DNA of 64,000 bases. Origin: Parafrankia sp041008525 (GTDB taxonomy: Bacteria > Actinomycetota > Actinomycetes > Frankiales > Frankiaceae). This document shows, in pieces, positions 59,490 to 64,000 of this stretch. How positions within the stretch are numbered: the stretch's first letter is position 1; each line of letters starts with the position of its first letter. The DNA is taken from positions 5,181-69,180 of the forward strand of contig NZ_JBFLUG010000033.1 of NCBI RefSeq assembly GCF_041008525.1. The letters are read 5' to 3'. The notes beneath the pieces are model-generated. The model was not told where the DNA came from. It searched no databases and worked only from the letters and a program-made list of their open reading frames with translations. A program made the translations under genes and the position numbers.

Positions 59490-60109
59490 GACCCGATCCG
59501 ATCTCCCACGGCGCGCACCACACTGTCCGCGCCGGCCAGTGACGACAGGTACTTGTCCAACTCGGCGGCGGTCGCGTCGCGGGTGGCCGCGTCGGTCATC
59601 GACGCCAGGTTGATCCGGACGTTGATCGCCGCCGAGTCCAGCGCCGCGCGGGCGCTCGCGGCAGCCACCGCCACATCCGACAGGACGTTGACGTTGGCAC
59701 CGTCGAGGATGCGCTGACACAGGCCGACGACCTCGGCGGCCGCAGCGGCGGTGCGCAGCGGCACCTCGGCCGCGCCGATCAGCGCCTGCTGGATCGCGGC
59801 GGTGCGGGCCGCCTTGTCCTGCACGGTCTCCTTGGGAAGCCGGTAGGCGTCCGTCACGGCGGTGAAGGCCACCGCGTCGGCGTCGGCCAGCCCGAGGGCG
59901 TCCCGGCGCAGGCGGGTTGCCTCGTCGCGGGCACCGACCATCGTCGCCTCGTGCTCGGCGTAGCGGGGCTTGCCGATGGTGAGGTTGGCGACCATGCTCA
60001 CCAGGGAGGCGCCGAGCGCGACCTGGACCGCCGCCGCCGCACCGCCACCGGGTGCGGGGGCCGCCGAGGCGAGCGCCTCGAGGAACCCGTCAAGCGTCTC
60101 GTCCGTCAT
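59486..60109 (-). CDS. Cyclodeaminase/methenyl-THF cyclohydrolase (FchA) family protein
   Basis: 207 residues from ATG 60109 (GGAG close upstream). The N-terminal P-A-P-G-G-G-A-A-A-A and M-V-A-N-L-T-I-G-K segments and the all-helical pattern match the cyclodeaminase half of formimidoyltransferase-cyclodeaminase. The stand-alone FchA of methylotrophs belongs to this family and hydrolyses methenyl-THF. The four-base overlap with the FolD-like gene, and that gene's missing catalytic lysine, favour the cyclohydrolase role over histidine-degradation cyclodeaminase; no hut genes are nearby. Confidence 0.85.
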   Translation of the reverse strand: MTDETLDGFLEALASAAPAPGGGAAAAVQVALGASLVSMVANLTIGKPRYAEHEATMVGARDEATRLRRDALGLADADAVAFTAVTDAYRLPKETVQDKAARTAAIQQALIGAAEVPLRTAAAAAEVVGLCQRILDGANVNVLSDVAVAAASARAALDSAAINVRINLASMTDAATRDATAAELDKYLSSLAGADSVVRAVGDRIGS

Positions 60110-60371
60110 CGTCTCCGACTCCCCCTTGTTCAAGGTCAATGTCCATGTGTACTGCCGTCCGGGTGCATTGCCCCACCGCAGCACACCGACGCTGGCCGGA
60201 GTGCACCGTAGCAAGTGGATCGCTGCCCGGGGTGCGAGAGGGCTACTCCGCGCCGGCCGAGGGCGGTTTTGTGACCTGCGCCGCTCGATGGCGCCCGGGC
60301 CCCTGCTGCCGGCCGCGGCGCGGGGTGCGGGCACCCGGCCGGGCCTTCGGCCTGCATCCTGCGCGGCCCGA

Positions 60372-61058
60372 TCATGCGGGCGCCGCGCGCATGATCAGAT
60401 CCAGGCCGGTGTCGAACTGGACGAGGGTGTCGGAGCGCAGGAACGGCACGGCCGCAGCCAGATCGGGCAGCTGGTGGGCCGGGGGATTGAACGTCGAGGT
60501 GGGCGTGCCGGGCCGGCGGTCCCGGGCGACCGCGGCCGCCACGGCACGCGCCTCGGACAGGACGTGGCCCAGGCAGTAGAACAGCAGTGTCTGGTAAAGC
60601 GCGGTGGCCTCCTCGGGGCTCAGACCCATCCCGCGTAGCAGCCCGAGGGCGTGATTGGCGCGTGCCCAGTAGGCGCGGCCCCCCGGCGGCCGGCGCAGGA
60701 TGACGGCAGCCATCGTCGGATGCCGCAACAGCGAGCGACGCAACTGGTGCAGGCTCGCGCGGAGGTCCGCCCGGGCATCGCCGGTCGCCGGCAGCGGCTC
60801 GTCGCCCTCGATCAGGATGTCGGCCAGCGCGTCGAGCAGTTCGTTCTTGGTGCGGAAGTGGCGGTAGAAGGCCGTCGGGTCGACATCGAGACGGCCGCCG
60901 AGTGCCCGCATGCTGAAGGCGTCCGCCCCGCCGATCCGCACGATCTCCATCGCCGCGTCAAGCAGGACCTCCCGGGACAGCGTGCCGCGAGGTGTGCGCT
61001 GTGGGGGAGCCGGTGCGCCCCTGCGTGGTGCCTGCTCATCGTCGTCCGCTGCTGTCAC
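60372..61058 (-). CDS. TetR-family transcriptional regulator
   Basis: 228 residues from GTG 61058. The N-terminal HTH (L-S-R-E-V-L-L-D-A-A-M-E-I-V, M-R-A-L-G-G-R-L, D-P-T-A-F-Y-R-H-F-R-T-K-N-E-L-L-D-A-L) is followed by a TetR_C-type helical domain with no visible ligand clue. A basic stretch precedes the HTH. The palindrome GTCAAC-ACC-GTTGAC lies 32 bp upstream of the start (61090-61104) and could be its operator. It lies 263 bp upstream of the fchA-like gene on the same strand, so co-regulation is possible. Confidence 0.88.
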   Translation of the reverse strand: MTAADDDEQAPRRGAPAPPQRTPRGTLSREVLLDAAMEIVRIGGADAFSMRALGGRLDVDPTAFYRHFRTKNELLDALADILIEGDEPLPATGDARADLRASLHQLRRSLLRHPTMAAVILRRPPGGRAYWARANHALGLLRGMGLSPEEATALYQTLLFYCLGHVLSEARAVAAAVARDRRPGTPTSTFNPPAHQLPDLAAAVPFLRSDTLVQFDTGLDLIMRAAPA

Positions 61059-61089
61059 GAGCTCTGATCTTACCCATGCCCACGCCGTG

Positions 61090-61131
61090 GTCAACACCGT
61101 TGACGGCGCGGCGCGCCCATATTTGATCAAG
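61090..61131 (+). repeat. Dispersed element, copy C (partial), possible TetR operator
   Basis: It contains GTCAACACCGTTGAC (61090-61104), then CGCCCATATTTGATCAAG. The palindrome half sites and the following CGCCC...TTTGATC order match copies A and B, but the GTCCCCTCC end is absent. Confidence 0.6.
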
Positions 61132-61335
61132 GTGTGGGTGTGGACGAATCCGCGACCGTCGGGGCTGGTCGTGGGGGAGGGGTGCCATATCCGGGATGTA
61201 CGCCGCCCCCGGTTGTCGGCCGGCGACATCCCGGCGCGATGCGGCCGGCCAGCTTCGTCGGTGGGATCTGTGGCGGTAGGCGGGATCCGTGGTGCAGGCG
61301 GATGGCGGCGGGGCTCCGTCGACGGTTCGGAGGAC

Positions 61336-61411
61336 CAAGATAATCAACGGTGTTGACGAGCCGCCCTAACCCAATTTGATCTTGATCGTCCCCTCCAAAG
61401 CAAGATCAAAT
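61336..61411 (+). repeat. Dispersed element, copy B, with long terminal hairpin
   Basis: 61336-61396 aligns throughout with copy A (CAAGATAATCAAC, GTTGACG, CGCCC, TTTGATCTTGA, GTCCCCTCC). ATTTGATCTTG (61374-61384) also pairs perfectly with CAAGATCAAAT (61401-61411), placing the CCCCTCC motif in a 16-base loop. Confidence 0.75.
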
Positions 61412-61470
61412 CGGAATAAAAGCTCCTCCGAGGAAGAACCTTTCAATGATCCCGGCTCTGTCGGGGCGGC

Positions 61471-62139
61471 TCAGTGGATCTCGGGTGGACGGCGCGGACG
61501 TGGCAGGCGCAGCGGCCTGGCCGGCCCTCGGACAGCGCGGCCTGGCCGGCCGGGAAGATGCCAGACCAGGTCGCCGGCGGTGCTGCTGTGCTCCGCCGGC
61601 GGTGCTGTGGCGAGAGGCTGCCCGCCGCGGTGCAGCGCGGCGGGCTCCCACGGCAGGCGCCCCCTCCCATCGGCCCAGACGGCCTGCAGGGCGGGAACGG
61701 CCGGACCGTCCGGGTCGCGGTAGAGGTGGTTCGCGCCGAGGAGCAGCTGGTCACTGGCCAGCGGGGTGATGGACCGTAGCTCGACGGTCAGCAGGGGTGC
61801 GAGGGTCAGCCGCTGGCCGGCGCTGAGGCGCTCGTGGTGACGCACCCGCTCCCCCAGCAGGTTGAGGATCCTGGCGGCCGACGTGCCGGGGAGGCCGCTG
61901 ACGAGCAGTTCCGGGTGGTGATCGAAGGCGTGCAGCCCGATGGTGTAGGCGTACGGCGGATGCTCGGGGCCGTCGTCGAGCACGGACTGCACGGCCCACC
62001 CGTAACTGCGGATCGTGTCGGCGAGCCAGGCGTCCTGCTCGGCGATGAACGCGGCGATGGCGGCAGGGTCGTCGTCCGGAACGTCGCAACCGGGGCAGCA
62101 GGCACGGTCGTCGGGTCGATGGTGGTGGCCGGGGGTCAT
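61471..62139 (-). CDS. DUF4262 domain protein
   Basis: 222 residues from ATG 62139 (GAGGTG five bases upstream). The N-terminus has H-H-H and C-C-P-G-C metal-ligand-like residues. The DUF4262 core follows: S-Y-G-W-A-V-Q-S-V-L, P-P-Y-A-Y-T-I-G-L-H-A-F-D-H-H-P-E-L-L-V-S-G. The last 60 residues are basic and low-complexity. The family has no established function. It is the first gene downstream of the repeat-rich gap. Confidence 0.82.
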   Translation of the reverse strand: MTPGHHHRPDDRACCPGCDVPDDDPAAIAAFIAEQDAWLADTIRSYGWAVQSVLDDGPEHPPYAYTIGLHAFDHHPELLVSGLPGTSAARILNLLGERVRHHERLSAGQRLTLAPLLTVELRSITPLASDQLLLGANHLYRDPDGPAVPALQAVWADGRGRLPWEPAALHRGGQPLATAPPAEHSSTAGDLVWHLPGRPGRAVRGPARPLRLPRPRRPPEIH

Positions 62140-62313
62140 GGGTTCACCTCATCTGTGGGGTGGGTGAACCGTATGCGGGTCCCGGTGGGTGATCGGGCGG
62201 CCTGACCGGATCCGTGACTGTGGATCTTGGTGGGATCACAGTGATTGACGTGGGTGGTTGACATGCCCGGTCTCGGCCGCCCTACCCGCCGCGCGAGGCG
62301 GGTGCCGGCGGGC

Positions 62314-62745
62314 TCAGGTGGTGCCGGTGCTGCCGTCGGCGGCGTCGAGGTTGAGCGCGAGGCTGTTCATGCAGTAGCGCTGCCCGGTGGGGGCAGGTCC
62401 GTCGTCGAAGACGTGGCCGAGGTGGGAGTCGCAGCGGGCGCAGCGCACCTCGGTGCGGACCATGCCGTGCGCGCGGTCCTCGACGAGGGCGACGGCGTCG
62501 GGCGTGACGGGCTGGTAGAAGCTGGGCCAGCCCGACCCGGAGTCGTACTTCGTGTCGGAGGTGAACAGGGGCGCGTCGCAGGCGCCGCAGTGGTACGTGC
62601 CGTCTGCCTTGTTGTAGGTGTAGGCGCCGCTGAAGGGGGCCTCGGTGGCCGCCTGGCGCAGGATCGCGTAGCGGTCGGGGCCGAGCAGCTCGCGCCACTC
62701 GCTGTCGCTGCGGACGACCTTGTCGGTGGCCTGCTTGTCGCTCAC
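62314..62745 (-). CDS. msrB: Peptide-methionine (R)-S-oxide reductase
   Basis: 143 residues from GTG 62745 (AAAGGA six bases upstream). Zinc-binding pairs are C53/C56 and C102/C105. The family block S-G-S-G-W-P-S-F-Y lies near 70-77, and the catalytic C125 is in R-Y-C-M-N-S-L-A-L. It reduces methionine-R-sulfoxide in oxidised proteins, probably with thioredoxin. Its neighbourhood with SigR-type rbpA fits an oxidative-stress context. Confidence 0.95.
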   Translation of the reverse strand: MSDKQATDKVVRSDSEWRELLGPDRYAILRQAATEAPFSGAYTYNKADGTYHCGACDAPLFTSDTKYDSGSGWPSFYQPVTPDAVALVEDRAHGMVRTEVRCARCDSHLGHVFDDGPAPTGQRYCMNSLALNLDAADGSTGTT

Positions 62746-62772
62746 GTCGTGTCCTTTCGGATACGGGTCAGT

Positions 62773-62810
62773 TCGGTGACGGCTCAGTGCATCGGTGACG
62801 GCTCAGTGCA
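62773..62810. repeat. Perfect 19-bp tandem duplication
   Basis: TCGGTGACGGCTCAGTGCA is repeated at 62773-62791 and 62792-62810, between msrB and the next gene's stop codon. The exact identity suggests a recent event. Confidence 0.9.
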
Positions 62811-62812
62811 TG

Positions 62813-63271
62813 TCAACGCGACGTCGCGCCGGTTTGTTCTGTGTGGGTGTCGTCGCCACGGGCGTGATCGTCGTGGGTGCGGTCGTCGTTGTGCTCGCGG
62901 CGGGCGGTGCGCAGTGTGGCGGCGGCGAGCGCGGCTCCGCTGGCGGCCGCGGCGGTCATGAGAGTTCCGCCGGCGGGCGGGAGATGGCGGTGGGCGACGG
63001 CGTGGGCGAACGCCGCGGTGTCGGCGGTGTCGGCGCACATGCCGGCGACGAGCCAGGCCTGGGTGGGTCGATGGGTCGCATGTGCGTGCAGGAGGCCGAC
63101 GCCGAGGGCGAGGTCCCGGATCCCGGCGATACGCGCGAGCCAGGCAATTTTCTCAGCTGTCACACGGTCGACGCCTGCGAGGCGGATGATCGGGACGGGC
63201 CTGGTGATGGCGGTGAGTCCGACGGCGGAGCGTGCGATGCCGTTCAGCAGGATCTGGGCCCGACTGGTCAC
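62813..63271 (-). CDS. Small hydrophobic protein, unknown function
   Basis: 152 residues from GTG 63271 (AAAGGA ten bases upstream); an earlier GTG at 63316 is possible. Several moderately hydrophobic helices occur (L-A-R-I-A-G-I-R-D-L-A-L-G-V-G-L, W-L-V-A-G-M-C-A-D, L-M-T-A-A-A-A-S-G-A-A-L-A-A). A His/Asp/Thr-rich tail follows. It resembles the DUF4267-like small membrane proteins of actinobacteria. It is divergent from rbpA. Role unknown. Confidence 0.65.
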   Translation of the reverse strand: MTSRAQILLNGIARSAVGLTAITRPVPIIRLAGVDRVTAEKIAWLARIAGIRDLALGVGLLHAHATHRPTQAWLVAGMCADTADTAAFAHAVAHRHLPPAGGTLMTAAAASGAALAAATLRTARREHNDDRTHDDHARGDDTHTEQTGATSR

Positions 63272-63343
63272 CCGGCGTGTATCCTTTGCGGTCGAGGGAA
63301 CACGTACTGTGATCACGATCTCGTTACCTGGCCTTCCGGGGTG

Positions 63344-63369
63344 GGAACGACTTCGCTTGTTCGTACGTT
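63344..63369 (+). promoter_or_regulatory. SigR-type (thiol-oxidative stress) promoter of rbpA
   Basis: GGAAC (63344-63348) and GTT (63367-63369) are 18 bp apart, matching the actinobacterial SigR/SigH promoter pattern GGAAT-N18/19-GTT. It lies 45 bp upstream of the rbpA ATG. Known rbpA genes in Streptomyces belong to the SigR regulon, which supports the call. Confidence 0.7.
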
Positions 63370-63413
63370 GGACTCGGTTGAGGTCAACACGCCACGACGC
63401 TCTGAGGAGTCAT

Positions 63414-63764
63414 ATGGGCGAGCGCATTCTGCGGGGCAGCCGTCTCGGTGCAGTGTCCTACGAGACTGACCGCAGCACGGAGCTTGCCCCGCGGCAGACA
63501 GCGTCGTACGACTGCCCGAACGGGCACCAGTTCACCATGCCGTTCGCGGCCGAGGCCGAGGTGCCGTCGGTGTGGGAGTGCCGGGTGTGCGGGGCGGCTT
63601 CGGTGATCGTGGACGGTGAGCGGCCCGAGCCGAAGAAGAGCAAGCCGCCGCGGACCCACTGGGACATGCTGATGGAGCGTCGGACGACGGACGATCTGGA
63701 AGAAGTCCTGGCTGAGCGGCTCGCGGTGCTGCGGGGCACCGGGGCGGACCGCAGGTCCGCCTAG
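63414..63764 (+). CDS. rbpA: RNA polymerase-binding protein RbpA
   Basis: 116 residues from ATG 63414 (GAGGAG five bases upstream). The core has R-G-S-R-L-G-A-V-S-Y-E-T-D near residue 6, a zinc-ribbon-like fold with Y-D-C-P-N-G-H and W-E-C-R-V-C-G, a basic linker (P-K-K-S-K-P-P-R-T-H-W-D-M-L) and the C-terminal sigma-interaction helix (R-R-T-T-D-D-L-E-E-V-L-A-E-R). RbpA binds RNA polymerase and group 1 sigma factors, stabilises open complexes and affects rifampicin response. Confidence 0.96.
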   Translation: MGERILRGSRLGAVSYETDRSTELAPRQTASYDCPNGHQFTMPFAAEAEVPSVWECRVCGAASVIVDGERPEPKKSKPPRTHWDMLMERRTTDDLEEVLAERLAVLRGTGADRRSA

Positions 63765-63853
63765 GGAAGTACTGCCGATGGTGGCAAGGCCCTGACGGGC
63801 CTGCCGCGCCTGGTCGGGCGTGATCTCGATCAGGCGTCGTCGGTCAGGCTCGT

Positions 63854-63916
63854 CGACATGCGTCGGGGGGCGACAACGGTACCGTTGTCGCCCCCCGACG
63901 CATGTCGGGGGGCGAC
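63854..63916. terminator. 54-bp perfect palindrome plus a third alternating copy
   Basis: 63854-63880 and 63881-63907 are exact reverse complements. The 13-mer GTCGGGGGGCGAC occurs at 63862-63874, inverted at 63887-63899, and again direct at 63904-63916. The middle copy can therefore pair with either neighbour, giving mutually exclusive hairpins. It lies between rbpA and a convergent gene and probably terminates both. Confidence 0.8.
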
Positions 63917-63923
63917 CGGTGGT

Positions 63924-64000
63924 TCAGGAGCGCCCGGCAGGGGCGTTCGTCGGCGGTTGACCGGTCTCGGCGGCCGGGGTGGACGCGGGGTCGCCGAGAC
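63924..64000 (-). CDS. 3' end of a gene continuing past the window, disordered tail
   Basis: The last 25 codons of a minus-strand frame end at TGA 63924-63926. They read L-G-D-P-A-S-T-P-A-A-E-T-G-Q-P-P-T-N-A-P-A-G-R-S, a disordered C-terminal tail. Gene order around rbpA in other actinobacteria makes an FxsA-family protein plausible, but nothing visible proves it. Confidence 0.4.
   Translation of the reverse strand, partial: LGDPASTPAAETGQPPTNAPAGRS

Larger units (their letters stand above)
61059..61470. other. Intergenic region carrying two copies of a dispersed element, 412 bp
   Basis: Between the TetR start and the DUF4262 stop lie copies C and B of the dispersed element, about 205 bp apart. 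No gene is supported in the intervening GC-rich sequence. Confidence 0.55.

Noticed and set aside
1..64000. tRNA or rRNA genes
   Set aside because: No T-loop-like GGTTCGAATCC block with matching acceptor stem and no rRNA sequence was seen.

Overview
This is a very GC-rich stretch of actinobacterial chromosome: dense short operons, many GTG starts, GTGA/ATGA stop-start overlaps, an RbpA, a HelR-type RNA polymerase motor, a DUF3516 helicase and a DUF2637/ParA pair. The content fits a soil or plant-associated actinomycete, and a Frankia-like organism is my best guess, but no rRNA or other decisive marker is present. I see no tRNA, rRNA, CRISPR array or intact insertion sequence.

Layout. 0-1.9 kb: an ArsR repressor overlapping an AHSA1-like SRPBCC gene, then a methyltransferase. 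1.9-6.8 kb: a TetR-controlled redox cluster (SDR, beta-hydroxyacid dehydrogenase, aldo-keto reductase, TauD/TfdA-like dioxygenase). The same TetR-type operator overlaps near-consensus promoters at both ends of it. 6.8-13.8 kb: sulfur-amino-acid genes. One O-acetylhomoserine sulfhydrylase is coupled to an isopenicillin-N-synthase-like oxygenase, a second is coupled to metX, and metK faces them. 14.4-17.7 kb: two tandem membrane histidine kinases; the second has lost its ATPase domain. 17.7-21 kb: a drug-efflux MFS transporter and a MarR gene around a palindromic operator, then a second beta-hydroxyacid dehydrogenase. 21-25 kb: DUF2637 protein, ParA and a peptide-type substrate-binding lipoprotein. 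25.5-29.3 kb: a small Tudor-like protein, PPK2, LarC and a class IV aminotransferase. 29.5-32.4 kb: a PAS/GAF sensor that also stops after its dimerisation helix, tail-to-tail with a relative of plant pathogen-related proteins. 32.8-35.5 kb: a second MarR/MFS pair and a cold-shock-domain protein. 35.6-45 kb: a diguanylate cyclase, nagA, PhoX, TesB and a large MMPL transporter. 45-54 kb: a GAF-LuxR regulator, the DUF3516 helicase, a small HTH protein and HelR. 54-64 kb: Sfp/EntD-type PPTase, bioA, a second diguanylate cyclase, an unusual folD-like gene coupled to an fchA-like cyclohydrolase, TetR, DUF4262, msrB and rbpA behind a SigR-type promoter.

How the genes work together. One-carbon and sulfur metabolism recurs: metY and metX make homocysteine, metK makes SAM, bioA uses SAM as amino donor, the folD/fchA pair interconverts folate C1 units, and msrB repairs methionine. 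Signalling is heavy, with three sensor kinases (two lacking a catalytic domain) and two diguanylate cyclases, but there is no adjacent response regulator of the usual kind. Divergent regulator/transporter pairs carry clear palindromes between the genes. Several intergenic regions carry short tandem repeats, often 14-19 bp in period, and a dispersed element of about 60 bp occurs near 50.4, 61.1 and 61.35 kb.
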